A stretch of DNA of 64,000 bases from Bradyrhizobium sp. 1 (GCF_023073315.1 NZ_JADPJH010000034.1:451333-515332), one strand, 5' to 3'. Counted from the stretch's first letter, positions 34,345 to 43,257 are shown. Program-made: numbers and translations. The notes: generated by a model not told the origin, from the letters alone.

Positions 34345-35316
34345 ATGAAGAATTTTGCCGATCTGACGGAACGCGAAGTGCTTGCGGTCGCGATCTCCTC
34401 CGAGGAGGAGGACAGTCGCATCTACATGAGCTTCGCCGAGGATTTGAAGGAGCGTTATCCTGATACGGCGAAGCTGTTCGAGCAGATGGCCGAGGAGGAG
34501 CGTGGCCATCGCCATATGCTGCTGGAAATGTACGAGCAGCGCTTCGGTCCGCACCTGCCGCCGATCCGCCGCGAGGACGTCAAGGGGTTCCTGAAGCGCC
34601 GTCCGGTCTGGCTCACCAAGAATCTGCCGCTCGACACCATCCGCAGGGAGGTCGAGACCATGGAGATGCAGGCCGAGCGCTTTTATGTGAAAGCTGCTGA
34701 ACAGGCGCAGGATGTCGGGGTGCGCCGCCTGCTAGGCGATCTCGCCGAAGCCGAGAAAGGCCACGAAGAGATGGCCACAAAGCTGGCGGGCAAGATTCTC
34801 AGCCCTGATGTGCGCGCGGAGGAAGATCGCACCAACCGGCGCATGTTCGTGCTGCAATATGTGCAGCCGGGCCTCGCCGGCCTGATGGACGGATCGGTCT
34901 CGACGCTGGCGCCGCTGTTTGCGGCTGCGTTTGCCACGCATCAGAACTGGCAGACGTTTCTGGTCGGCCTCGCCGCCTCGATCGGCGCCGGCATCAGCAT
35001 GGGCTTTGCGGAAGCGCTGTCCGATGACGGCTCGCTGACCGGACGCGGCTCGCCCTGGCTGCGCGGCATCACCTGCGGTGCGATGACGACGCTCGGCGGC
35101 CTCGGCCACACCATGCCCTATCTGGTGCCGGACAGCTGGGCCAATGCGTTCTGGATTGCAACTGCGATCGCCGGAATCGTCGTGTTCTTCGAATTGTGGG
35201 CGATCGCCTTCATCCGCGCGCGCTACATGGACACGCCGTTCCTCCAGGCCGTGTTTCAGATCGTGCTCGGCGGCGCCATCGTGCTGGCGGTGGGGATATT
35301 GATCGGGGCGGCGTAG
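34345..35316 (+). CDS. mbfA: Membrane-bound ferritin / iron exporter MbfA
   Basis: 323 residues. N-terminal ferritin-like (erythrin) helical domain with acidic di-iron motifs EEERGH (50-55) and EAEKGH (135-140) and EXXE in EMQAERF; C-terminal VIT/CCC1-type membrane part with about five helices (QPGLAGLMDGSVSTLAPLFA, GISMGFAEALSDDGSLTGR). MbfA exports iron and is known in Bradyrhizobium and Agrobacterium as a target of Irr. The upstream box at 34317 agrees with this. The next gene starts 15 bases later, so the two are co-transcribed. Confidence 0.95.
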   Translation: MKNFADLTEREVLAVAISSEEEDSRIYMSFAEDLKERYPDTAKLFEQMAEEERGHRHMLLEMYEQRFGPHLPPIRREDVKGFLKRRPVWLTKNLPLDTIRREVETMEMQAERFYVKAAEQAQDVGVRRLLGDLAEAEKGHEEMATKLAGKILSPDVRAEEDRTNRRMFVLQYVQPGLAGLMDGSVSTLAPLFAAAFATHQNWQTFLVGLAASIGAGISMGFAEALSDDGSLTGRGSPWLRGITCGAMTTLGGLGHTMPYLVPDSWANAFWIATAIAGIVVFFELWAIAFIRARYMDTPFLQAVFQIVLGGAIVLAVGILIGAA

Positions 35317-35331
35317 ACGGCGGTGGTGGCG

Positions 35332-36198
35332 ATGACGAAGCATCGTTCATGGGGCGTCGCGGCAGCAGGCTTGAGCAGCGCGTGGCTTCTGTTCACCTCG
35401 GGTGGGGCCGCGCGCGCCACTGACGAGATACAGGTCTACAATGCCGGCATCGCCGCAATCGGCCAGCTCACGATCCAGCAGCATCTCAATTATGTCGGGC
35501 TCGGGCAGAAGGATCCGCCCTTTCCCGGAGGCATCCCGTCCCACAACAGCCTCAACGGCACTCCGGAATTCGCCTATGGCATGACCGAATGGTGGGAGCT
35601 CGGACTCTATTTGCCGTTCTCGGTGCAGAATCAGCAGTTCCTGTCCGATGCCTTCAAGCTGCGCACCCTGTTCGTCTCGCCCAACGCAGCCGATCGCAGC
35701 TTCTTCTACGGCGTGAATTTCGAACTCGGCTACGAGATGCCGCGATTCTCGCAGACCCGGTTCGGCCTGGAGATCCGGCCCATCATCGGCATCCGCAATG
35801 CCGAGTACGAGTTCATCGTCAATCCGATCGTGGACGTCGGCTTCGGCCGCTATGGCGAGGTGGATTTCACGCCGGCCGCCCGCGTCGCCCGCAAATTCGG
35901 CAACGACCTGTTCGCGGGCTTCGAGTACTACGCCGATTTCGGCGAGATCGGCAATTTCAAGAAGCTGTCCGAGCAGTCGCACACGCTGTTCGCGGTGACC
36001 GATTTCAAGGTCGGCGACTTCGGTGTGAACTTTGGCGTCGGCTACGGGTTGACGCCGGCCTCCGACCGCCTAGTGGTCAAGACCATCATCGGTTACGCAT
36101 TTCCGGTCCCGGGGACGACATCCGACGCCAATGCGCGCATGAGCAGCGGCCCCGTCAATCCGTTCGCACATCCTATTACGCGCAGCTTCCAACCCTAG
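35332..36198 (+). CDS. Exported outer-membrane-type protein of unknown function
   Basis: 288 residues. Signal peptide (cleavage near A-R-A-T, residue 30). The mature part is rich in alternating aromatic/polar strands (FELGYEMP, LFAGFEYYADFGEIG, GDFGVNFGVGYGLTP), which suggests a beta-barrel, possibly of the MetA-pathway/phenol-degradation transporter sort. No confident family name. It starts at ATG 35332, 15 bases after mbfA, and is therefore likely iron-responsive through the same promoter. It may help iron or metal movement across the outer membrane, but that is inference from position alone. Confidence 0.7.
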   Translation: MTKHRSWGVAAAGLSSAWLLFTSGGAARATDEIQVYNAGIAAIGQLTIQQHLNYVGLGQKDPPFPGGIPSHNSLNGTPEFAYGMTEWWELGLYLPFSVQNQQFLSDAFKLRTLFVSPNAADRSFFYGVNFELGYEMPRFSQTRFGLEIRPIIGIRNAEYEFIVNPIVDVGFGRYGEVDFTPAARVARKFGNDLFAGFEYYADFGEIGNFKKLSEQSHTLFAVTDFKVGDFGVNFGVGYGLTPASDRLVVKTIIGYAFPVPGTTSDANARMSSGPVNPFAHPITRSFQP

Positions 36199-36229
36199 GG
36201 CGAAATCCACCGCCAGATCGAGCACCATC

Positions 36230-36757
36230 ATGACGGCCCAACTGCACTATGGGACACCGGCCAAGATCTTACATTGGCTCATCGTGGCACTGCTTGCCGT
36301 GCAGTATCCGATCGGCTGGCTGATGCCGGACTTGCACCGCGGCATGACGCCCGGCGCCGCTATGACGTTTCACGTCTCGATCGGAATGACCATCCTGGTT
36401 CTCACCGCGCTCCGTCTTGCCTGGCGACTGACACATCCCGTTGCGCCGGAGAGCTCGTTGCCGGCCTGGCAGCGCCTGAGCTCCGAGGCGGTACATTGGC
36501 TGCTGTATGCGCTGGTCCTCACGACAACGATTTCAGGCTGGCTGTTTGCGTCCTTTCGTGGATGGTCCGTGTCGTTCTACCTCCTGCCGCTGCCGATGCT
36601 GGCGTCCGATAACGTCGCGGCCGGACGCGCGATCGATGGCCTGCATCAGGCCTCGGAATGGGCGCTTCTCATCTTGATTGGTATTCATGTCGCCGCCGCG
36701 CTGGCGCACATCTTCGTCTATCGCGATGGCGTCATGCAGCGGATGCTTCCCAGGTAG
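36230..36757 (+). CDS. Cytochrome b561 (CybB-type)
   Basis: 175 residues with four membrane helices. His15 (KILHWL), His48 (TFHVSIGM), His139 (GLHQASEW) and His153 (GIHVAAAL) match the two b-heme ligand pairs of CybB. Electron carrier in the inner membrane, probably quinol-linked. It begins 31 bases after the previous gene on the same strand and may belong to the mbfA transcript. Possible role: giving electrons for iron or superoxide handling. Confidence 0.9.
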   Translation: MTAQLHYGTPAKILHWLIVALLAVQYPIGWLMPDLHRGMTPGAAMTFHVSIGMTILVLTALRLAWRLTHPVAPESSLPAWQRLSSEAVHWLLYALVLTTTISGWLFASFRGWSVSFYLLPLPMLASDNVAAGRAIDGLHQASEWALLILIGIHVAAALAHIFVYRDGVMQRMLPR

Positions 36758-36847
36758 TTTTTGTAACAGGATAACGGCCGCCAAACGGCGGTTGCGACAT
36801 CTGGAAAAACTGCGCATCATCCCGTGGGTGAAGCGCAGGAGCATGTG

Positions 36848-38320
36848 GTGGCCAAATCGGAATGGAGTTACAAGAGCGCGGTCGAGCTGTCGGCCGCACT
36901 GACCGCGAAGAAGGTCTCCGCGGTCGAGCTCACGCAGGATGCTATCGACCGCATCGAACGGCACGACGGCAAGGTCAACGCGATCTGCGTGCGGGACTTT
37001 GACCGCGCACTGAGCGCCGCACGCGACGCCGACGTCGCATTGGCGCGCGGCGAGCACAAGCCGCTGCTCGGCCTGCCGATGACGGTGAAGGAATCCTACA
37101 ACGTCGCGGGCCTGCCGACGACCTGGGGCATTCCCGCGCAGAAGGATTTTATCGCCGCCGAAGACGCACTGCCGGTCACACGCGTGAAGGACGCCGGCAC
37201 CATCGTCGTCGGCAAGACCAACGTGCCGCTCGGGCTCGGCGACTGGCAGAGCTACAACGACATCTACGGCACCACCAACAACCCCTACGATCTCGGCCGC
37301 ACGCCGGGCGGCTCGTCCGGCGGCTCCTCGGCGGCGCTCGCCGCGGGCTATGGGCCGCTCTCGATCGGCTCCGACATCGGCGGCTCGCTGCGCGTGCCGG
37401 CGTTCCATTGCGGCGTCTACGCGCACAAGCCGACCTTCAACCTCGTGGCGATGCGCGGGCATACACCGCCGCCGCTGCCGCCCTTGCCGTTCGAGCGCGA
37501 CCTCTCGGTGATCGGCCCGATGGCGCGCAGCGCCGCCGACCTATCGCTGGTGCTCGACGTCATGGCCGGGCCCGATCCGATCGATGCAGGCATGGCCTAC
37601 CGGCTCGAATTACCGGCGGCGCGGCATACTGCGTTCCGGGATTTCCGCGTGCTGGTGATCGACACCGATCCGGTGCTGCCAACCGATACTGCCGTGCGCG
37701 GCACCATCAACACGCTCGCCGACAACCTCGCCAAGGCAGGCGTGAAGATCGAACGCAGCTCTCCGCTGCTGCCTGATTTCGCCGCCTCCTCGCGGCTCTA
37801 CATGCGGATGCTGATGTCGTTCCTCGCCGCAAGCTTCGCGCCCGACATCTATGCCGGCGCGAAAGCCGCAGCAGCGGCACTGCCGGAGGGCGACAACAGC
37901 CTCCGCGCCGAGCGGCTGCGCGGCATCGCGCTCAGCCATCGCGATTGGCAGATGGCGAATGGCGGACGCACGCGGCTGCGCGCGCAATGGCGCGAGCTGT
38001 TCAAAACCTTCGACGCGGTGATCTGCCCGGTGATGCCGACAGCGGCCTATCCGCACGATCATTCGCCGGATCAGGAAAAGCGGCGGATCACGATCGAGGG
38101 CAAGGAACACGTCTATCCCGACCAGCTCGCCTGGCCCGGCATCGCGACGCTCCCCGGCCTGCCCTCGACCGCGATCCCGACAGGCTTTGCGCCTGACGGA
38201 CTTCCGATCGGCGTTCAGATCGTCGGCCCGTGGCTGGAAGACCGCACACCGCTAAAACTCGCCGAACTGATCGAGCGCGAGTTCGGCGGGTTCGTGCCGC
38301 CGAAGATGTTTGACGATTGA
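36848..38320 (+). CDS. Amidase signature family enzyme
   Basis: 490 residues from GTG 36848 (AGGAG six bases upstream; GTG 36845 also possible). Ser-cisSer-Lys triad: Lys in MTVKESYNV, cis-Ser in PGGSSGGSSAALAAG and nucleophile Ser in SDIGGSLRVPA. C-terminal half has PVMPTAAYPHDHSP and the closing STAIPTGFAPDGLPIGVQIV. It hydrolyses an amide to an acid plus ammonia, cytoplasmic; substrate unknown. It is a single gene 90 bases downstream of the cytochrome gene. Confidence 0.93.
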   Translation: MAKSEWSYKSAVELSAALTAKKVSAVELTQDAIDRIERHDGKVNAICVRDFDRALSAARDADVALARGEHKPLLGLPMTVKESYNVAGLPTTWGIPAQKDFIAAEDALPVTRVKDAGTIVVGKTNVPLGLGDWQSYNDIYGTTNNPYDLGRTPGGSSGGSSAALAAGYGPLSIGSDIGGSLRVPAFHCGVYAHKPTFNLVAMRGHTPPPLPPLPFERDLSVIGPMARSAADLSLVLDVMAGPDPIDAGMAYRLELPAARHTAFRDFRVLVIDTDPVLPTDTAVRGTINTLADNLAKAGVKIERSSPLLPDFAASSRLYMRMLMSFLAASFAPDIYAGAKAAAAALPEGDNSLRAERLRGIALSHRDWQMANGGRTRLRAQWRELFKTFDAVICPVMPTAAYPHDHSPDQEKRRITIEGKEHVYPDQLAWPGIATLPGLPSTAIPTGFAPDGLPIGVQIVGPWLEDRTPLKLAELIEREFGGFVPPKMFDD

Positions 38321-38357
38321 AGCTCTGGAAAGGCAAACCTTGCTCTCCACATTCGGC

Positions 38358-38420
38358 TGTCATGCCCCGGCTTGACCGGGCCGCGGAGTACTGGATCGCC
38401 CGCCTTCGCGGGCGATGACA
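38358..38420. repeat. Type D palindromic repeat
   Basis: Begins TGTCATGCCCCGGC and ends with ATGACA, the outer ends being complementary. Inner hairpins CCCCGG.CCGGG and CGCCCGCC.GGCGGGCG-like are visible. Placed between two convergent genes (amidase and alcohol dehydrogenase). Confidence 0.7.
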
Positions 38421-38431
38421 CCTGTGTTGTG

Positions 38432-39520
38432 TCAACTATCAAACACGATCACACTGCGCAGCGTCTTGCCGGCCTTCATGCTGGCAAAGCCCTCGTTGAT
38501 TTCGCTGAGCTTCAGCTTGGCCGAGATCCAATCCTCCAGGTGCAGCCGTCCGCGCAGATAGAAATCGACCAGCCGCGGCATGTCGACGCGAAAATGGTTG
38601 GAGCCCATCGACGAGCCCTGGATCCGGCGCTCGCGCAAAAAGTCAAAGCCGTGCAGCTCGATCTTCTGGCCGAACGGGATCATGCCGACGATGGTGGCCG
38701 TGCCGCCCGAGGCGAGCATGCCAAAAGCCTGCTCGGCGGTTTCCTTGCGGCCGAGCACCTCGAAGGAATGATGCACGCCGCCATTGGTGAGGTCGCGGAC
38801 CTGCTTCACGACGTCGCCGTCGGCGGGGTTGATGATGTCGGTGGCCCCTAACTTGGTCGCAAGCTGGAGCTTTGCAGGGTTGGTGTCGATGGCGATGATG
38901 CGGCCGGCGCCGGCGATCTGCGCGCCGTTGATCGCCGCCATGCCGACACCGCCGCAGCCGATCACGGCCACGGTTTCACCCGCCGTCACCTTCGCCGTGT
39001 TCACCACCGCGCCGTAGCCGGTGATGACGCCGCAGCCGATCAGCGCGGCGAGATCGAGCGGCATTTCTTTCCGGATTTTGACGATCGCGTTCTCGTGCAC
39101 CAGCATCTGCTCGGCAAAGGACGAGAGATTGAGGAACTGATGCAGCTTCTCAGGTCGCGACCATTGCATCCGGTTCGAGACGCCCGGCAGCAGCTTCACG
39201 GTGGTGTCGGTGCACAGCACCGTGCGGCCCGTGGTGCAATTATCGCAGGTGCCGCAGAACACGGAGAGGCACGTGACGACGTGATCGCCCGGCTTCACAT
39301 ACGTCACGTCGGAGCCGACCTGCTCGACGACGCCGGCAGATTCGTGGCCGAGCACCGCGGGCAGCGGATGCGGATAGAGGCCTTCCATGAAATGCAGATC
39401 GGAGTGGCAGAGGCCTGCAACCGACGTGCGGATCAGCACCTCGCGCGGGCCGGGCTTCGGCAGGCTGACATCCTCGATGACCAGCGGCTTGTTAACTTCA
39501 TGGAGGACGGCGGCCTTCAT
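38432..39520 (-). CDS. Zinc-dependent alcohol dehydrogenase (MDR)
   Basis: 362 residues. Catalytic zinc ligands Cys38 (LCHSDLHF), His59-Glu60 (LGHESAGVV); structural zinc Cys89, Cys92, Cys95, Cys103; NAD(H) site VIGCGGVGMAAI and FDFLRERRIQGSSMGS near the C-terminus. Oxidises a primary or secondary alcohol, or reduces an aldehyde. It starts with a purine-rich GAGTGCTCG upstream region, and follows the acyl-CoA dehydrogenase gene by 44 bases on the same strand. Confidence 0.94.
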   Translation of the reverse strand: MKAAVLHEVNKPLVIEDVSLPKPGPREVLIRTSVAGLCHSDLHFMEGLYPHPLPAVLGHESAGVVEQVGSDVTYVKPGDHVVTCLSVFCGTCDNCTTGRTVLCTDTTVKLLPGVSNRMQWSRPEKLHQFLNLSSFAEQMLVHENAIVKIRKEMPLDLAALIGCGVITGYGAVVNTAKVTAGETVAVIGCGGVGMAAINGAQIAGAGRIIAIDTNPAKLQLATKLGATDIINPADGDVVKQVRDLTNGGVHHSFEVLGRKETAEQAFGMLASGGTATIVGMIPFGQKIELHGFDFLRERRIQGSSMGSNHFRVDMPRLVDFYLRGRLHLEDWISAKLKLSEINEGFASMKAGKTLRSVIVFDS

Positions 39521-39564
39521 CGAGCACTCCCTGTCGCGTTTTTTGTTTGACCGTGGCGTGCAGC

Positions 39565-41349
39565 CTACGCTGCCAGAACCAGTTCGCCAACCTCGCTCAT
39601 GGAGGCATCGCGATCGCCGAGCAGCAGTGCGGCGATCTTTTGCTGCGCGGCATTTTCCGTCAGCCGGAATGGATCGCTCGGCGCCACGCGATGGTCGATG
39701 ACGAGCCGTGAGAGCAGCAGCCGGCGCGCATCGCCGCGCATGTCGTGGATGCGGTGCGACTCCCAGGCGAGCGCGACCGCGCTTGCGACGTGATAGAGCA
39801 GGCTGGTCGCGCGACGCGCATCGGCCTCGTTCTCGGACTTGCCCGCGACTTCGCGCGCGAAGCCGACGGCGCGATCGACGAGGCCGCGCAGATTGTCGCG
39901 CCAGGCATGCGGCACCGAGGCGCTGTCGTCGAGCCGCGCATGCAGATCGGCTGATAGTGCGGACTCCGCGCCATGGCGGCCGACCGCACGCCGGAGCGCA
40001 TCGATCGCGACGATGTTGCCGGTGCCTTCCCAGACCGAGCCGAGATGCGCATCGCGCAGCAGGCGAGGCGTGGCGAACTCCTCGATATAGCCGATGCCGC
40101 CGCGCATCTCGAGCGCATCGCCGCAGACTTTTCGCGCGTCGCGGGTGGCACGGAATTTCAAGGTCGGGGTGAGGATACGCAGCAGCGCCGCGGCGTCCTG
40201 GCTGCCGGCCTCGGCGCGGTCGAGCGCATCGGCGGTGAGAAAGCTCATCGACAGCGCCTGCTCGACCGGCAGCATGATTTTCAGCATCTGCCGCCGCCCG
40301 AGCGGCAGGTCGATGATGCGGCTACCGAACACCACGCGGTTCTTCGCCACCGTCATCGCATCATGATAGGCGCGGCGCATCAGCGCGGTCGACTTGACGC
40401 CGTTCGACAGCCGCGACGAGTTCACCATCTCGGCCATCTGCACAAAACCGCGGTCGAGCTTGCCGACCGCGTACGCAATCGCACCTTCGAGCTTGATCTC
40501 GCCCGACGCCATCGAGCGGGTGCCGAGCTTGTCCTTGAGACGCACGATCCGGTAGTGGTTTTGCGAGCCGTCGTCGAGGAAGCGCGGCATCAGGAACAGG
40601 CCGACGCCGCGCGTACCGGGGCCGGCGCCTTCGGGACGCGCCAGCAGCATCACGACCTTGGCGTCCGCGTTCGAGCAGAACCATTTTTCGCCGGTGAGGC
40701 GCCAATGGTCGCCCTCCTGCACCGCCGTCGTCGTCAGCGTGCCGACGTCGGAGCCGCCCTCCTTCTCGGTCATGAACTGGCCGCCTTGGGTCAGCTTGCT
40801 CATGTCGGTCTGAGTCAGGCCATCCAGATATTTCGCCTTCAGCGCCTCGCTGCCGAAATTCGCCAGGAGCTTTGCGCAGCCGTCGGTGACGTTGATCGGA
40901 CAGCCCATGCCGAATTCGGTCTGGTTGAACAGGAACGTGAAGGCGTGTTTTGCAACGACGGGATATTTGTCCGGCCAACCCATGATGCCCTTGCGGATCG
41001 AGAGCGCATGGATGCCGAACTCGCCGAAGGCGGCGTTTTCCAGCTCGCGATAGGCCGGGTGATATTCGATCGACTGCACGTCGCGGCCGAACTTGTCGCG
41101 CTGGTGCAGCACCGGCGTGTGCCGGTCGGCGAGCCGAGCGCACGCGTCCAAACGGCCGCCCGCCAATTCGCCGAGCCGATCGAGATGCGGCTCGATGTGA
41201 CGGAACAGCGTGTCCGGCAGATGGATGCGCAGGAGATCGCTCAGCGCCTGATCGGCGCGGTAGAAATTCATGCCAGTGGTATCGGGCGCCAGCAGGCCGG
41301 ATGGTGCGGCCGCGACATTTTTCTCCTGTGCTGTGCCCGGATGTCGCAT
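39565..41349 (-). CDS. Acyl-CoA dehydrogenase family protein (AidB-like length)
   Basis: 594 residues, about 200 more than ordinary acyl-CoA dehydrogenases. N-terminal unlike standard ACADs; then FAD-binding QFMTEKEGGSDVGTLTTT and WFCSNADAKVVMLLARP, ERRGVG-like GTRGVGLFLMPRF, and MRGGIGYIEEFATPRLLRDA with candidate Glu base. The extended C-terminal segment (RRAVGRHGAESAL to the end) matches the AidB/longer-ACAD group. Function unknown; may act on a bulky CoA thioester, or, like AidB, bind DNA. ATG 41349 follows GAGGGCG. Confidence 0.87.
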   Translation of the reverse strand: MRHPGTAQEKNVAAAPSGLLAPDTTGMNFYRADQALSDLLRIHLPDTLFRHIEPHLDRLGELAGGRLDACARLADRHTPVLHQRDKFGRDVQSIEYHPAYRELENAAFGEFGIHALSIRKGIMGWPDKYPVVAKHAFTFLFNQTEFGMGCPINVTDGCAKLLANFGSEALKAKYLDGLTQTDMSKLTQGGQFMTEKEGGSDVGTLTTTAVQEGDHWRLTGEKWFCSNADAKVVMLLARPEGAGPGTRGVGLFLMPRFLDDGSQNHYRIVRLKDKLGTRSMASGEIKLEGAIAYAVGKLDRGFVQMAEMVNSSRLSNGVKSTALMRRAYHDAMTVAKNRVVFGSRIIDLPLGRRQMLKIMLPVEQALSMSFLTADALDRAEAGSQDAAALLRILTPTLKFRATRDARKVCGDALEMRGGIGYIEEFATPRLLRDAHLGSVWEGTGNIVAIDALRRAVGRHGAESALSADLHARLDDSASVPHAWRDNLRGLVDRAVGFAREVAGKSENEADARRATSLLYHVASAVALAWESHRIHDMRGDARRLLLSRLVIDHRVAPSDPFRLTENAAQQKIAALLLGDRDASMSEVGELVLAA

Positions 41350-41581
41350 GATCGCCCTCTTCGTTTCCGCGCCCTGCGGACATTTTACGCTGTTTAGCGC
41401 TTGCCGCTTGGGATGATGTCGATCATGCTCCAGCCGACAGATTGGATAAAGCCGCAAATTGTCAGGGAGGCATGATCGCCGCGAGGGAGCAATTCGCTCT
41501 GCGGAATTGTGATCAAGCCGGCTGGTTGTCCGCGCGGCGGATGCATAGATCAACGGCTCCCAGTCTCCGAGAGATCACGCC

Positions 41582-42283
41582 ATGGAACATCCAAAGTACA
41601 AGATCGCGCTCATCGTCGGCGCCGGCGAAGGCCTCAGCGCCTCGCTGGCGCGGCTGCTGTCCGCACAGGGCATCCGCGTCGCACTGGCCGCACGCAAAAT
41701 CGAAAAGCTTGGTGCGCTCTGCAGCGAGACCGGCGCCAAGGCCTATGCCTGCAACGCCACCGAGCCGGAGGAGGTCGAGCGGCTGTTCGGCCTGGTCGAG
41801 CGCGAGATCGGCACGCCCGACCTCGTCGTCTACAACGCCAGCGGCCGCACGCGCGGGCCATTTGTGGATCTCGTTCCGGCCGACGTCGCGCAGGCGATCG
41901 CAATCAGTGCCTATGGCGGCTTCCTGGTGGCGCAGCAGGCAACCAAGCGCATGCTGCCGAACAGGCACGGCGCGATCCTGTTCACCGGCGCTTCGGCCAG
42001 CGTCAAGGGCTATGCGCAGTCAGCCTCGTTCGCGATGGGCAAGTTCGCGCTGCGCGGCCTCGCGCAGAGCCTGGCGCGTGAGCTGTCACCGCAAGGCATC
42101 CATGTCGCGCATTTCGTCATCGACGGCGGCATCCGCAGCGCGGCGCGCACGGAAGCCGCCGACAAGCCGGATTCGATGCTCGATCCCGACGCGATCGCGG
42201 AGAGCTATTGGAACGTGCTGCAGCAGCCGCGCAGTGCCTGGAGCTGGGAGCTCGAGCTGCGGCCGTGGGTGGAGAAGTTTTGA
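41582..42283 (+). CDS. SDR-family protein with Tyr replaced by Phe
   Basis: 233 residues. Glycine motif VGAGEGLSASLARLLS, VVYNASGRTRGP, Ser in FTGASASVKGYA; at the Y-x-x-x-K site the sequence reads SASFAMGKFAL, so the catalytic Tyr is Phe, while Lys is kept. This is seen in one common SDR sub-group and may reflect an altered reaction rather than a dead enzyme. It is divergent from the acyl-CoA dehydrogenase gene and ends at a type A repeat. Confidence 0.86.
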   Translation: MEHPKYKIALIVGAGEGLSASLARLLSAQGIRVALAARKIEKLGALCSETGAKAYACNATEPEEVERLFGLVEREIGTPDLVVYNASGRTRGPFVDLVPADVAQAIAISAYGGFLVAQQATKRMLPNRHGAILFTGASASVKGYAQSASFAMGKFALRGLAQSLARELSPQGIHVAHFVIDGGIRSAARTEAADKPDSMLDPDAIAESYWNVLQQPRSAWSWELELRPWVEKF

Positions 42284-42301
42284 GGCGATAATTTAACAGC
42301 C

Positions 42302-42367
42302 GTCATTGCGAGGACCAGACCATTTCCGCGGAGACAGTCTGGATTGCTTCGCTTCGCTCGCAATGAC
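42302..42367. repeat. Type A palindromic repeat, copy 3 (short)
   Basis: GTCATTGCGAG (42302-42312) and CTCGCAATGAC (42357-42367) flank the inner arm GTCTGGATTGCTTCGCTTCG. The left inner arm AAGCAATCCAG is missing, so this is a short form of copies 1 and 2. Confidence 0.9.
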
Positions 42368-42384
42368 GAAAGAAAGAGAGCGAC

Positions 42385-43215
42385 ATGACCACGGAAACCA
42401 CCATCGATACCGGCACCAATGAACTGCTCTGCGTCATCCGCGACCGCGTCGCTGTCATCACGCTGAACCGGCCGGAGGCGCGCAATGCGCTGTCGGACAC
42501 GCTGACGCCGGCGCTGCGCACGATGATTCGCAGTTGCGGCGAGAATCCCGACGTCGGCGCGCTCTTGATTACCGGCGCAGGCGAAGCGTTCTGTGCCGGC
42601 GGCAACGTCAAAGGCATGGGCGCGCATCGCGATCCCAAGAAGCTCGAAATGTCCTTCGACGACAAGGTCGCCGACCTCCAGGAGCGGCAGCGGCTGCTCA
42701 CCGGCGCGCTGGTGTCCGTGCGCAAGCCGACGATCGCCGCTCTCCCCGGCCCCGCGGTCGGCGCGGGCCTCGCCATCGCCATGGCCTGCGACATCCGCAT
42801 CGCCGCGCAATCGGCCTTCGTCGCCACCGGCTACGCCCGCATCGCGCTCAGCGGCGATTACGGCATCGCATGGCTGCTGACCCGTCTGGTCGGCACCGCG
42901 CGGGCGCGCGAGCTGCTGTTCACCGGCGATCGCGTCGATGCCGCGCGTGCCGAAGCCATCGGCCTCATCAACCGCATCGTGCCCGACGACAAATTACAGG
43001 CCGAGGCCTTCGCCCTGGCAAAGTCCCTCGCCGAGGGTCCACGCCTCGCGCTGCGCTACATGAAGGACAATCTCGACGAGGCCGTGCTGTTCGATTTCGA
43101 AACCGCGCGCGACCACGAAGCCGAACGCCTGATCCGCCTGACCACCACGGCCGATCACAAGGAGGCCGTGCAGGCGTTCATCGAGAAGCGCAAGGCGGTG
43201 TTCACGGGGAAGTAA
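42385..43215 (+). CDS. Crotonase-family protein, probably an enoyl-CoA isomerase
   Basis: 276 residues. Oxyanion motif AFCAGGNVKGMG and ALPGPAVGAGLAIAMACDI. By alignment to rat enoyl-CoA hydratase, the hydratase glutamates at the Glu144 and Glu164 positions are Ala and Gly/Tyr here, whereas an Asp is kept in GDYG at the place of the PaaG-type Asp (PDAGG). So an isomerase of unsaturated CoA esters is likelier than a hydratase. It follows a type A repeat and may be transcribed with the SDR upstream. Confidence 0.88.
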   Translation: MTTETTIDTGTNELLCVIRDRVAVITLNRPEARNALSDTLTPALRTMIRSCGENPDVGALLITGAGEAFCAGGNVKGMGAHRDPKKLEMSFDDKVADLQERQRLLTGALVSVRKPTIAALPGPAVGAGLAIAMACDIRIAAQSAFVATGYARIALSGDYGIAWLLTRLVGTARARELLFTGDRVDAARAEAIGLINRIVPDDKLQAEAFALAKSLAEGPRLALRYMKDNLDEAVLFDFETARDHEAERLIRLTTTADHKEAVQAFIEKRKAVFTGK

Positions 43216-43232
43216 GGCGAAACAAAAAAATA

Positions 43233-43257
43233 CCCGGCTCTGGATGACCAGGCCGGG
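43233..43257. terminator. Terminator between the crotonase and GNAT genes
   Basis: CCCGGC (43233-43238) pairs with GCCGGG (43252-43257), inner CTGG with CCAG. A run of A precedes the stem, giving a T-run on the minus strand, so it would end the minus-strand GNAT transcript and perhaps also the plus-strand gene. Confidence 0.7.

Noticed and set aside
36778..36791. CCGCC-AAAC-GGCGG hairpin as terminator after the cytochrome gene
   Set aside because: Short stem and no T-run; left unassigned.
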